Of a DNA stretch of 16,094 bases, positions 1 to 6,874 are shown in pieces; within the stretch, counting starts at the first letter, position 1; every line of letters begins with the position of its first letter. The stretch is from Nitrososphaerales archaeon TH5896 (GTDB taxonomy: Archaea; Thermoproteota; Nitrososphaeria; Nitrososphaerales; Nitrososphaeraceae): assembly GCA_014523625.1 (NCBI GenBank), contig JAATVP010000165.1, positions 1 to 16,094 of the forward strand, given 5' to 3'. A program made the translations under genes and the position numbers. The notes beneath the pieces are model-generated. The model was not told where the DNA came from. It was given only the letters and a program-made list of their open reading frames with translations, and searched no databases.

Positions 1-132
1 GTTAATTCATCGTCTGGAGATCTTTGTTATGCATTGGAGTTGGTCGTAGACCATGAGGCTCACACTATCACCTGGCATGCATTAAAAATAGAGAAAATAG
101 CGAAAATGTGCTTCGTCGAATTATTAATATGA
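1..132 (+). CDS. 3' end of an unrecognised reading frame (partial)
   Basis: The first frame is open from the left edge to a TGA at 130-132, giving 43 residues that end in FVELLI. The stretch is mixed hydrophobic and charged (for example ELVVDHEAHTITW), as a real C-terminus would be, and the next gene starts 40 bases later on the same strand. No motif was recognised. An open run of 43 codons is only moderate evidence, so it could be chance. The gene would begin outside the window. Confidence 0.4.
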   Translation, partial: VNSSSGDLCYALELVVDHEAHTITWHALKIEKIAKMCFVELLI

Positions 133-172
133 TTTAAAAATCAGTAGCTGGAATACGTGACAGAATAGGCAG

Positions 173-832
173 ATGTACATATTAGACTTGTCGCTCGAAA
201 TAGATGCGAATTTGCAAGTTTTTCCAGGTTCACCTCAACCTCTTTTCATGAAGTGGACAAAATATGATGTGCAATCATATGATTCGGAAATTATGATGAT
301 GAGCACTCATACTGGAACTCATTTGGATGCTCCTTCCCATTTCGTAGCAAATACTGAGAGTATAGATATGATAGGGGTAGAGCGACTTGTAAGTCCTGCC
401 TTACTGTTGTGTCTACCTAAAGGCGCAAACAGTTTGATCACCCTTGATGATTTGCGCGATATCAACGAAATTGATCGCGGCATTTCGATAGTGTTTAGAA
501 CCGGCTGGCAGAGCATGATAAGTAGCAAGAATTACATGGTAAGTAATCCTGGATTATCGGTAGAAGCTGCAGAGTTCTTGGCAGGGAAAAAAGTAAACGC
601 CATAGGAATTGATGGTCCTAGTATCGATATTGGATCAGATGAGCGTTTCTCAGCTCACAAGACACTACTTGCCAAAGGCATTTTGATCGTAGAGAATTTG
701 TGTAATCTCGAGAATCTAAAACACAAAGACAAATTCACCCTGCTAATCAATCCGCTCAAATTGAAGGGAGCCTCTGGTTCTCCTGTTAGAGCACTGGCAA
801 TAATAGACGATCAGAGTTCAGCGAGTCCTTGA
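173..832 (+). CDS. Cyclase-family metal-dependent hydrolase (kynurenine formamidase-like)
   Basis: This 219-residue protein belongs to the cyclase family (PF04199), which includes kynurenine formamidases and other metal-dependent amidohydrolases. The signature HTGTHLDAPSHF lies at residues 46-57; H46, H50, D52 and H56 would hold the metal and activate water. An early LDLS, the FPG at 17-19 and a later GIDGPSID also fit the family, and the length is typical. There is no signal peptide, so it is probably cytoplasmic. The ATG at 173 is preceded by an AT-rich TATA-like stretch at 133-140, which would give a leader of about ten bases. The substrate cannot be told from sequence; no tryptophan-degradation genes are nearby, so kynurenine formamidase is only a family label. 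Confidence 0.88.
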   Translation: MYILDLSLEIDANLQVFPGSPQPLFMKWTKYDVQSYDSEIMMMSTHTGTHLDAPSHFVANTESIDMIGVERLVSPALLLCLPKGANSLITLDDLRDINEIDRGISIVFRTGWQSMISSKNYMVSNPGLSVEAAEFLAGKKVNAIGIDGPSIDIGSDERFSAHKTLLAKGILIVENLCNLENLKHKDKFTLLINPLKLKGASGSPVRALAIIDDQSSASP

Positions 833-879
833 TCAGCCCAATTACGGCTTATCATCGGTCGGGCCCAGCTAAAAAGACA

Positions 880-889
880 TTTATAAATA
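880..889 (+). promoter_or_regulatory. TATA-like box for the gene at 913
   Basis: The sequence TTTATAAATA is centred 28 bases before the ATG at 913. This is the archaeal TBP spacing and predicts a leaderless transcript. It also argues against the in-frame TTG at 829 as the start. Confidence 0.6.
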
Positions 890-912
890 GTCACTCTCCA
901 GTTGACAATAAA

Positions 913-1248
913 ATGCCAATGAGTTCAAATAAGGCAATTTTGATTGCGTCGTCCATTTATCTTGTATTTTTCTTTGCGTTAGGATCAGGCTTGTTTAATT
1001 CTATTCTAGAAGGATCTGGAAGGTTATCAGGCTCTTTTATAATCCCATCAAGATCTATTCAGACTGTTGCTGAGACAGTGGTCATGACTATTATTTTTCT
1101 ACTTGGTACAAGCGGGGTTTACCTACTTTATAAGGGTGGAATCTCTCATGCACCAATTAAGAATCAGGGCGCATTAATGGCAGCCGGGTTTGTAATAATA
1201 GGAATCGCGCTGGTCTTAGGGTTTAGGATTATCGATATTAAACTGTGA
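913..1248 (+). CDS. Small three-helix membrane protein, possibly OSTC/OST3-OST6-like
   Basis: The 111-residue product has hydrophobic segments at about 8-30, 52-73 and 88-106, and ends in a charged RIIDIKL. The open frame extends back to a TTG at 829, but the TATA box at 880-889 favours ATG 913 (ATG 919 is also possible). From memory, its plan resembles OSTC and the membrane part of OST3/OST6: a first helix, an extracellular loop, then a Q..-E-...-F-LG-..-G sequence running into helix two, a short polar loop with a proline, and a last helix ending in R..-.KL. In eukaryotes those proteins are accessory subunits of oligosaccharyltransferase. The match is by eye and weak. The gene stands alone, with no aglB-like gene in the window. 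It could equally be an unrelated small membrane protein. Confidence 0.8.
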   Translation: MPMSSNKAILIASSIYLVFFFALGSGLFNSILEGSGRLSGSFIIPSRSIQTVAETVVMTIIFLLGTSGVYLLYKGGISHAPIKNQGALMAAGFVIIGIALVLGFRIIDIKL

Positions 1249-1273
1249 AAAAATGATGTTCCTGATTCCCCGA

Positions 1274-1304
1274 CCTGATTCCTCATATTCTATAAGGTAT
1301 CAGG
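1274..1304. terminator. Imperfect hairpin between convergent genes
   Basis: Arms CCTGATTCCT and AGGTATCAGG pair over nine base pairs with one T-T mismatch around an 11-base loop. It sits between the convergent 3' ends at 1248 and 1352. A CCTGATTCC copy just before it (1261-1269) makes a direct repeat with the left arm. A role in 3'-end formation is inferred. Confidence 0.4.
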
Positions 1305-1351
1305 GATTCATTGGTCATGAGTTGCTTCCTTTCTAAAGTCTTATACTCAAC

Positions 1352-1612
1352 CTATATTTGAGACTTTGACTTATCTCCTTGTCCCTCAATAACTATCATT
1401 GTAAGCGTTGATCTAACCTTATCAATTCTTCTCACATGCCAAGTTATAGTTTCTCTCAGTTTATCCATAGAATCGGCCCTTATTTTGACAATTATATCAT
1501 ATACGCCGTATACGCCGCTTAATTCAACAACTTCAGTTAGTCTCCTCAGCTCCTTGAGAATTTCCTCCTCCGAACCAAGGTCGCAATTAATAAGTACGTA
1601 AGCTGTTGGCAT
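1352..1612 (-). CDS. Stand-alone Lrp/AsnC-type ligand-binding (RAM) domain protein
   Basis: This 86-residue protein is a complete RAM domain without the helix-turn-helix of Lrp/AsnC regulators. It begins MPTAYVLINCDLG, continues with a helix (EEEILKELRRL), and then the characteristic SGVYGVYDIIVKI beta strand at about 49-60. Such domains form beta-alpha-beta-beta-alpha-beta dimers or octamers that bind amino acids or other small molecules. Stand-alone versions are common in archaea and may pair with full-length Lrp proteins or act as sensors. ATG 1612 was chosen over the adjacent TTG at 1615. No helix-turn-helix gene is next to it, so partner and ligand are unknown. Confidence 0.87.
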   Translation of the reverse strand: MPTAYVLINCDLGSEEEILKELRRLTEVVELSGVYGVYDIIVKIRADSMDKLRETITWHVRRIDKVRSTLTMIVIEGQGDKSKSQI

Positions 1613-1626
1613 CAATAATTTAAGTC

Positions 1627-1692
1627 ATGTTCGGTGTATTAATCCTTTTAGGTAGCGCAACTCTGGCATTACCTATTTTCGAATGGATTTGA
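1627..1692 (+). other. Possible 21-residue hydrophobic micro-ORF
   Basis: An ATG at 1627 opens a 21-codon frame for a peptide that would be almost entirely one membrane helix (starts MFGVLILLG, ends FEWI). A seven-T run on the same strand follows at 1840-1846. A possible but weak TATA-like sequence lies near 1585-1593. Apart from these signals, the 258 bases between the genes at 1352-1612 and 1871-2158 show nothing. At this length the frame may be chance. Confidence 0.18.
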
Positions 1693-1870
1693 ATATCAAT
1701 CAATGAACAATAATTCTTGTCGATCCACTGGGCGAAATCTTTCCTAAGTACAGCCGCTGGGAAAGAATTCAATAGGTGAATATATACAACACAGGAAACA
1801 TATTGAGAAGAATTGACTTACAGGTACCAATTCGAATGGTTTTTTTCAAAATTGAGAATCTCGACGCCAC

Positions 1871-2158
1871 CTAGACCTGAGGCTTGTAAATCTCGGATTC
1901 CAGTTTGTGCTTTCTAGCGATTACGAGAAGGAGTATCCCAAATAGTAGTAGAACTACTGCAATACCCTGTGCATTACCGTTCGGAACTAGGATAAAATAT
2001 GAAATGGAAAATGCAAAGCTAGTTAATGATTGAAGACCGTACTTTAAGAAATCTGATAATGCAAGCTTCTTTCCCACGTATCCTACTACGAAGAAAGCCA
2101 CAGTCGGGTAAATCGCAAAAAGTAAGAACTGATCGATGTCAACCCCATTATGCGTCAT
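1871..2158 (-). CDS. Small integral membrane protein, function unknown
   Basis: The 95-residue product has three predicted membrane helices at about 11-29, 40-59 and 65-85, with short polar loops and a charged C-terminal tail (ARKHKLESEIYKPQV). No catalytic or binding motif was recognised. It lies 74 bases downstream of the Gins51 gene on the same strand, so the two could share a transcript. However, an inverted repeat at 2167-2180 and an AT-rich box near 2189-2197 suggest it has its own control. The clean helix pattern supports a real gene; the function is open. Confidence 0.72.
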   Translation of the reverse strand: MTHNGVDIDQFLLFAIYPTVAFFVVGYVGKKLALSDFLKYGLQSLTSFAFSISYFILVPNGNAQGIAVVLLLFGILLLVIARKHKLESEIYKPQV

Positions 2159-2166
2159 TCTCGGTT

Positions 2167-2180
2167 GCCCTATTTAGGGC
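2167..2180. promoter_or_regulatory. Perfect inverted repeat, candidate operator
   Basis: GCCCTA and TAGGGC are perfect six-base arms around a TT centre. The repeat starts nine bases upstream of the membrane-protein ATG at 2158. Its position near the expected transcription start fits a repressor site, but no regulator is known. Confidence 0.35.
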
Positions 2181-2232
2181 CAATGAAGAATATTTGCGTT
2201 ACTCAAGATCGGCTGTTCGGTAGGAGGTGCCA

Positions 2233-2859
2233 CTATGGAGCCAGTATTTGAATTTCCTCAGCAAACCCGTTCTGTGTTAAGGCTCTAGCGTTTTCAGACG
2301 GAAGTAGTGCAATATCTTCTTCGACATAAGGCCCGTATGTCACCATATCTATTCCCATGAATCGGTCAATTGGCTTGATAAACCTGACAGGGACGCGCTT
2401 ATGACTTAGTATATTTGAAATTTTGTCCAAAACTACTGGACGTCCTGTTAGAATTGCCGACAAGATCATCTCGATTCTCTTATCTGTTTCCAAGCTCCCA
2501 TCCAGCACAAATTTCTCCTCTCTGGTCATATTGGAATAATCAATCGTCCCTAAGTCTCTTTTTTGCGTATCTTGAAAATCTGCCTCTCGGCTTGCGTTGA
2601 TCTTGGCATATCTGGCTTCAAAGAGCAATTTTACTGCACTGAATAAGAGTCCTATCTGAGCTTCTACAATTTGTTCTTCAGAGGCAATTTCTTTAGAAGC
2701 CCCTCTTAGCGTTTCAATGTGTGCAGTCACTTCATGGTAAATATTTGTAGGGAGATTTTGCACCGAATCAGTGCTAATTTCCTTTATCAACAATGTACTC
2801 AGATACTTAAGTGAGATCGGTGTGTCTTCTCTATGTACCGGACGTCCAGTTGGTTCCAT
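2233..2859 (-). CDS. DNA replication complex GINS subunit Gins51
   Basis: This 208-residue protein matches archaeal Gins51 (GINS15), part of the GINS complex that binds MCM helicase and Cdc45/RecJ-like protein at replication forks. The N-terminal two thirds are helical (A domain). The small B domain is at the C-terminus, about residues 156-204: VPVRFIKPIDRFMGIDMVTY, then GPYVEEDIALLPSENARAL. The order basic strand, F-G, YGP, acidic-D, LP-ENA is typical of archaeal Gins51. A-then-B order with B last distinguishes Gins51 from Gins23. The ATG at 2859 is the first in frame, with an AT-rich box near 2887-2895 consistent with leaderless transcription. The divergent neighbour at 3003 is a membrane protein with no obvious replication link. 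Confidence 0.88.
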   Translation of the reverse strand: MEPTGRPVHREDTPISLKYLSTLLIKEISTDSVQNLPTNIYHEVTAHIETLRGASKEIASEEQIVEAQIGLLFSAVKLLFEARYAKINASREADFQDTQKRDLGTIDYSNMTREEKFVLDGSLETDKRIEMILSAILTGRPVVLDKISNILSHKRVPVRFIKPIDRFMGIDMVTYGPYVEEDIALLPSENARALTQNGFAEEIQILAP

Positions 2860-2969
2860 CCTACCTATGTCTTTGCTGGAGACTCCTTTACTTATTGTTT
2901 GTTGGTAAATGAACTACATGCACGCTCAATTAAAAGGATAGTCATTCTTCAGCCAACAAGGGCAAATGC

Positions 2970-2977
2970 TTTTAAAA
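2970..2977 (+). promoter_or_regulatory. TATA-like box for the gene at 3003
   Basis: TTTTAAAA is centred about 29 bases before ATG 3003. This spacing predicts a leaderless mRNA. Confidence 0.5.
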
Positions 2978-3002
2978 CCACAAAGGTATTATCCAGATTA
3001 TC

Positions 3003-3287
3003 ATGTCGAGTCACCCGGATGAGAAATCTTCGGCAGGGTATGGAAATCTCATCCCAGTAGCATGGTCTATTTTAGTAATGGGTATATCATTGGCAATAGT
3101 TATTGTGTTGTATGTCTGGTTTGGATACCTAGGTCCTTCGTTCTCAGAAGACGTTCTGATGAAACAACAGACTGATTTGAGAGAGCGATATGATCTTCCT
3201 CCTCAAGAAGTCATTACCGATCCCGAAGTTCTACTGACTCCTCCCTCAATGCGTGGTGTGAACGGGGAGAATAGCAGCGCAACCTAG
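3003..3287 (+). CDS. Single-pass membrane protein, function unknown
   Basis: This 94-residue protein has a short hydrophilic N-terminus, one long hydrophobic helix at about 16-42 ending in aromatic residues (YVWFGYLG), and a polar tail of about 50 residues rich in acidic residues and proline. The layout is that of a one-pass anchored protein or a small accessory subunit of a membrane complex. No heme, copper or iron-sulfur motif is visible and no family was recognised. It is divergent from Gins51 and starts leaderless behind a TATA box. A well-placed promoter and a clear helix support a real gene. Confidence 0.75.
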   Translation: MSSHPDEKSSAGYGNLIPVAWSILVMGISLAIVIVLYVWFGYLGPSFSEDVLMKQQTDLRERYDLPPQEVITDPEVLLTPPSMRGVNGENSSAT

Positions 3288-3328
3288 GGAAAAACACATA
3301 GTTGAGGCTCTACCAATTTCATGCAATG

Positions 3329-3348
3329 ATTCAACCCTAGGTTAGAAT
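3329..3348. terminator. Hairpin between convergent genes
   Basis: ATTCAACC pairs with GGTT-A-GAAT (one bulged A) around a CTA loop, eight base pairs in all. It lies between the convergent 3' ends at 3287 and 3410. A second, wider inverted repeat, CACATAG/CTATGTG, brackets it. Termination or 3'-end protection is inferred. Confidence 0.35.
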
Positions 3349-3409
3349 ATTCATATTTTCTAGTCCTATGTGATGTAATGCATCTCCGATCCGACTGCTT
3401 TAATCATTA

Positions 3410-3835
3410 TTATGAAGCTTTCTTTGAATAGTTCCTGAGTCTATCTAATAGATCAAGGTACTTTTCAATCAGTTCGATTCGTTGCTTTTCCTTATACATG
3501 TCACTGTACTCACTCTTTAGAATCTTGAATTGTTCGGCTATCCTTTCTTCGATCTCGTCTTCAAAGGTATCAGATGAAAGTGATGGTTGATCGTGAAATT
3601 GGTCTTCCGCAATTCTGACTTGGTGCTCGGTTCTAGGTTCTGCAGTGATTTCGTCGGCAGGCCGTTGTTTTCCACAGTTTATGCAGATTATCTCATTCTT
3701 GTACTTGATTTGTACGCCTTTACATATCGCACAAGGTGCACTCAATAGAGAGCCGCCCTTTAGAAGAAACGAAACTGCGTCTTTCATATCGGATTTTGCT
3801 TCTTTATCCACATCGCTTGGTCTACTAGAATCCAT
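3410..3835 (-). CDS. UPF0148 / autoantigen p27-like zinc-ribbon protein
   Basis: The 141-residue product matches the Sjogren's syndrome/scleroderma autoantigen 1 (p27, PF06677) family, found across archaea as UPF0148. A helix (KDAVSFLLKGGSLLS) leads into a zinc ribbon with CxxC pairs at 35/38 and 51/54 around a KYKNEIICIN strand. After a polar linker comes an acidic, heptad-like helical tail (about 92-138) that could form a coiled coil. The archaeal role is not established. It is cytoplasmic, with no membrane segment. The ATG at 3835 starts 18 residues ahead of the conserved helix. The next upstream gene is more than 200 bases away on the other strand, so it is probably transcribed alone. Confidence 0.85.
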   Translation of the reverse strand: MDSSRPSDVDKEAKSDMKDAVSFLLKGGSLLSAPCAICKGVQIKYKNEIICINCGKQRPADEITAEPRTEHQVRIAEDQFHDQPSLSSDTFEDEIEERIAEQFKILKSEYSDMYKEKQRIELIEKYLDLLDRLRNYSKKAS

Positions 3836-3922
3836 GGATTATTACCATTTTTAGTTTGTATCCCTAGAGGGGCTTTCTAAAAGGCCTCCATAGGAAAATG
3901 GGTGCAGTTAATGAGATGAACC

Positions 3923-3932
3923 GATATAAATA
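3923..3932 (+). promoter_or_regulatory. Strong TATA-like box with no ORF directly behind it
   Basis: GATATAAATA is one of the best TATA matches in the window and predicts a start near 3955. No reading frame of useful length begins there. It could drive a leadered mRNA for the 54-residue gene at 4047 or a small RNA. CGAGAC at 3953-3958 and GTCTCG at 4031-4036 could close such an RNA. Confidence 0.45.
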
Positions 3933-4011
3933 ACATAGGATATGACAAACTTCGAGACAATCTAATATCCGAATTTGCCATAAGAAATCAGCCAATCCAA
4001 TAGAAATAACC

Positions 4012-4019
4012 AATATAAG
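4012..4019 (+). promoter_or_regulatory. TATA-like box for the small gene at 4047
   Basis: AATATAAG is centred about 31 bases before ATG 4047 and would give a leader of only a few bases. Confidence 0.45.
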
Positions 4020-4046
4020 CATTAGCGGTGGTCTCGTAGTGGAAGT

Positions 4047-4211
4047 ATGACCGATAACGAGTTTGAAAGAATCATTTCTTTTTTTGTGAATGAAAACGTG
4101 ATACGGCGTCTGCTCGACTCAGCCCACCAATCTGACAAACTGACTGAACTTGATAGAACTCGTGCCAATGATTATACGCAAAGCCCCAAGTTAATAGAAT
4201 TCTTAAATTGA
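4047..4211 (+). CDS. Small hypothetical protein, 54 residues
   Basis: A reading frame from ATG 4047 to TGA 4209-4211 encodes a charged, probably helical protein. It begins MTDNEFERIISFFVNE, continues NVIRRLLDSAHQSDKL, and ends IEFLN. The amino acid mix is balanced and soluble, unlike chance AT-rich translation. A TATA-like box at 4012-4019 is correctly placed, and a T6 run at 4310-4315 lies downstream on the same strand. No family was recognised. It falls in an otherwise empty 513-base gap between the UPF0148 and PAC2 genes, which also supports a real gene. An ordinary 60-residue cutoff would miss it. Confidence 0.6.
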   Translation: MTDNEFERIISFFVNENVIRRLLDSAHQSDKLTELDRTRANDYTQSPKLIEFLN

Positions 4212-4348
4212 AATGAGCAGAATAGGATTCTAAAAGGTTTTGAATTCAAATGGATCGATGTGACCATTCCAATCTACAGTCGTGAGGCAGTAAAGTCCAG
4301 AGTATAATGTTTTTTAATCTTTAGGAGATTACCTAAACATGACGGGCA

Positions 4349-5068
4349 ATGGAAGTAAATCAAATCAGGGAACCTGAGGTTAATAGACCCATCGTGATAG
4401 CAGCGATGCAGGATATGGGGAATGTAGGTAGTATCGTAATAGATTTCTTAAGGAAGAGTCTTAAAGCAATCCCATTTCGCTTCGTGTGTTCGAATTATCC
4501 GAACTATGTGATGGATAGAGGGGGCTACATTGAATTTAACCCAGATAGTTGGGACTACAGCTATGGAGAAAATATGATCCTCTTTGGCGGCGGTTATGGT
4601 CAACCTCAGAGTAATGAAGAATTGGTTTATCTGTGTAATGATGTGATCAGTGTTGCCAAGAAATACTCTGCACAACTAATATATACATGTGGGGCGTTTC
4701 ACTCTGACTCGAATTTTGGAAAAAGTCCAAGGACATATGTAACTACAAACTCACATGCCCTAACGGAGCAGATTACACGTTTAGGGATTTCTAAGACGGA
4801 AAGGCCTTCTTACATCACTGGATTCAACGGATCGATCCTTGGTTTTTCGAAAATTAATGGGATCAAAGCAGTTGGGCTTTATGCAGAGATCCAAGAACCC
4901 CAAATCCCTCAATATAGATCGGCTAGAAGTATAATCCACGTTCTAGAAAAGTTGACGTATCATAAGATCGATGGAATTAACGAACTAGATGTGATGGGAG
5001 AAGCTGTCGACAAAGAGATGGATAGAATAAAAAGACAGGAGACCGAGAATAGCACTTCAAAGAAATAA
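4349..5068 (+). CDS. PAC2-family protein (proteasome assembly chaperone 2-like)
   Basis: This 239-residue protein fits the PAC2 family (PF09754), which covers eukaryotic proteasome assembly chaperone PAC2 and archaeal homologues such as PbaB. Family features are the N-terminal IVIAAMQDMGNVGSIVIDFL (residues 16-35), a middle strand LIYTCGAFHSD, the TGFNGSILGFSKINGIKAVG segment, and the later IPQYRSARSIIHVLEKL helix. The C-terminal 40 residues are a charged helical tail. The archaeal protein may help assemble proteasomes or related ATPase complexes; no proteasome gene is in the window. The ATG at 4349 is the only good start, because the ATG at 4339 runs into an early stop. It is soluble and monocistronic, converging on the inositol-phosphate synthase gene. 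Confidence 0.85.
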   Translation: MEVNQIREPEVNRPIVIAAMQDMGNVGSIVIDFLRKSLKAIPFRFVCSNYPNYVMDRGGYIEFNPDSWDYSYGENMILFGGGYGQPQSNEELVYLCNDVISVAKKYSAQLIYTCGAFHSDSNFGKSPRTYVTTNSHALTEQITRLGISKTERPSYITGFNGSILGFSKINGIKAVGLYAEIQEPQIPQYRSARSIIHVLEKLTYHKIDGINELDVMGEAVDKEMDRIKRQETENSTSKK

Positions 5069-5131
5069 GAAATTAATCTAAAACTTGAATATATGACCGT
5101 CGATTAAATTTATCAAGTTATACGTGATCTA

Positions 5132-6205
5132 TTATCGTTCTCTTTTCCCTTCTACAAATTCTAAAAACTTCTCTTTAGCATCTAGGTAGTGCATCTGAAC
5201 CGGTGGGTGTTTAAAGCAATAAGCGGACACACTCTCTAACGAACCAGTAATATTCCTATCCATTGCTAACTTTACCCCTCTAATCGCGTCTACCATTACT
5301 CCTGCACTGTTGTATGCATCCACAACTTTTAGCTTTAAATCGAGTTCGACTGGGATTTTGCCAAAGTATTTGCCCCTAATTGATAAATAACAAATTTTGT
5401 CATTGTTGAGAAATCCAACATAATCTGAAGGACCGATTCGTGTTGGGATAGGATATGGCGACATTGCCTGAACTGCAGAGGTCTTGCTAATTCTCTTATC
5501 TTCTAACCTATCTTCATCAAGCATGTTATAGAAATCCATGTCTCCACCTACATTTAGCTGATAAGTGTCATCAATTTTGACCCCTCTATCAACAAATAAC
5601 TTAACTAGGCTTTTGTGCACAACAGTTGCTCCGAGTTGGCTCATTACATCATCGCCTGCGCAAACCAGCCCTCTGCCCTCAAATGACTGCTGCCATTTAG
5701 GTGCCGAGGCGATAAAAACTGGAATAGCATTTATGAACGACACCCTTCGAGTGTCCAGACATTGCTCAGCGTAGAATTTCGTAGCGAGTCTGCTTCCAAC
5801 TGGGAGATAGTTTAAGAGTATATCAGCTCCGCTGTCCTTTAAAATGCCTGCTACGTCAGAATCGGGGGCATCTGAGACCTTTACTTTTTCTAGGTAATGT
5901 TTACCCAGACCGTCCAGGACAGAACCTTTCTCGACTCGGACATCTAGCTTGTCTAGCCCGTTAACTACGCTCGGTGTGTTATTGGGTTCTGCATATATCG
6001 CCTCCGAAAGATCCTTACCTACCTTACCCTCTGTGACATCAAATGCTGCAACAAATTCGATATCACCAGGTTCAATTCCACCAAGTGAATATGCGGTTAG
6101 GCCGATAGTATCAGACCTATTCGAATCATAGTAGTGAATTCCTTGAATAAGGGCGGAAGCACAATTCCCGACCCCAGCAATAGCAACACGGACTTTTCTT
6201 GACAT
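5132..6205 (-). CDS. ino1: Inositol-1-phosphate synthase (myo-inositol-3-phosphate synthase)
   Basis: This 357-residue enzyme converts glucose 6-phosphate to inositol 1-phosphate with bound NAD+, the first step to archaeal inositol phospholipids. Visible features are the N-terminal Rossmann motif VAIAGVGNCASAL (7-19), NYLPVGS (132-138), SFINAIPVFIAS (156-167), GDDVMSQLGATVVHK (184-198), the active-site block QLNVGGDMDFYNML (216-229) with KRISKTSAV (237-245), and DYVGFLNNDKICYL (261-274), whose K270 is a likely catalytic lysine, followed by K279. The length fits the shorter archaeal/actinobacterial type. The frame opens 17 codons further upstream, but MSRKVRVAIAG at 6205 is the natural start and a strong TATA-like run lies at 6236-6250. 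The cytoplasmic product feeds lipid synthesis. It diverges from the COG1325 gene. Confidence 0.94.
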   Translation of the reverse strand: MSRKVRVAIAGVGNCASALIQGIHYYDSNRSDTIGLTAYSLGGIEPGDIEFVAAFDVTEGKVGKDLSEAIYAEPNNTPSVVNGLDKLDVRVEKGSVLDGLGKHYLEKVKVSDAPDSDVAGILKDSGADILLNYLPVGSRLATKFYAEQCLDTRRVSFINAIPVFIASAPKWQQSFEGRGLVCAGDDVMSQLGATVVHKSLVKLFVDRGVKIDDTYQLNVGGDMDFYNMLDEDRLEDKRISKTSAVQAMSPYPIPTRIGPSDYVGFLNNDKICYLSIRGKYFGKIPVELDLKLKVVDAYNSAGVMVDAIRGVKLAMDRNITGSLESVSAYCFKHPPVQMHYLDAKEKFLEFVEGKRER

Positions 6206-6235
6206 AGAATATACCGGATCTGAAAGTATTGGCTC

Positions 6236-6250
6236 ACATATATAATATAT
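6236..6250 (-). promoter_or_regulatory. TATA-like box for inositol-phosphate synthase
   Basis: A 15-base run made almost only of A and T (ATATATTATATATGT on the minus strand) predicts a start near 6215 and a leader of about ten bases before ATG 6205. Confidence 0.5.
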
Positions 6251-6323
6251 GAGCAAGAATTGATAAATCAGAGCCCGAATGATTCCCCGGATCTTCTCCT
6301 ATCAAATGAGGGTATCGAAGACC

Positions 6324-6330
6324 AAATATA
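6324..6330 (+). promoter_or_regulatory. TATA-like box for the COG1325 gene
   Basis: AAATATA is centred about 31 bases before the TTG start at 6358. This would give a nearly leaderless mRNA and supports the non-ATG start. Confidence 0.4.
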
Positions 6331-6357
6331 CTCTTCGAAATGATCTAAATTGCGAGA

Positions 6358-6762
6358 TTGAAAAGACCGCCACAATGTTCTAACTTTCGACTAACTGTAC
6401 ATACACATATTAATCAGACTGAATCTCCAGCTAAGCTGGAGACAGCACTTAAAAGAATAATTCGGCTATCTACAACACTTGTAGAGAGGCAAAGTGTTTT
6501 GGTGGGAACGACCAATCAAGTTGAATCTCTTTCGATCGTTTACGAACAAGTTAAGTCACGGAGAACTGCCTCGGTCCTAAGAAGAATGCTGATCAACAAC
6601 TTAGATGGGAATACTACTTCCTTTCTCTTGAACAAGCAGGCGGCGGCCGCAGGGGTGGTAGCATTGATAGACAGAGAGAGCGAGTCACCTCTCGGCGCGC
6701 TTAGAATACAGATTCAATGCCAACCAATACAACAACTGATCGACTGGTTGACTTACAATTAG
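6358..6762 (+). CDS. COG1325-type RNA-binding protein (predicted exosome-associated)
   Basis: The 134-residue product matches the archaeal RNA-binding family COG1325/PF01877, long predicted to be exosome-linked from gene context. Conserved parts are the first strand LTVHTHINQTE (12-22), a helix KLETALKRII, and the LLNKQAAAAGVVALIDRESE block (about 90-109) followed by SPLGALRIQIQC. There is no ATG in the first 90 codons, and an in-frame TAA lies four codons upstream of the TTG at 6358. TTG is therefore the likely start, with a TATA-like box at 6324. The role is probably RNA binding or processing in the cytoplasm. No exosome subunit is adjacent, so the family name is the only support for that link. 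Confidence 0.8.
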   Translation: MKRPPQCSNFRLTVHTHINQTESPAKLETALKRIIRLSTTLVERQSVLVGTTNQVESLSIVYEQVKSRRTASVLRRMLINNLDGNTTSFLLNKQAAAAGVVALIDRESESPLGALRIQIQCQPIQQLIDWLTYN

Positions 6763-6848
6763 CATCTAAACTTAAATCAAAAATATCGTAGCTTATTTGA
6801 ACACTGATTGGATATATGCGATGCTGTAGGGATCTACTAAATTAGTCT

Positions 6849-6874
6849 ATTGGCTACTCAAGCGAGTATCCAAT
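6849..6874. terminator. Strong imperfect hairpin between convergent genes
   Basis: ATTGGCTACTC and GAGTATCCAAT pair over ten base pairs with one C-T mismatch and an AAGC loop. The hairpin lies eleven bases beyond the rhodanese stop (6885) and 87 bases past the COG1325 gene. It is the strongest hairpin seen in the window. A terminator or 3'-end element for the rhodanese operon is inferred. Confidence 0.5.

Noticed and set aside
829..912. N-terminal extension of the OST-like protein from TTG 829
   Set aside because: The extension is not protein-like, overlaps the previous stop, and contains the TATA box for ATG 913.
2440..2848. GGACGTCC palindrome present twice in the Gins51 gene
   Set aside because: Both copies encode Gly-Arg-Pro in TGRPV; codon use explains them.
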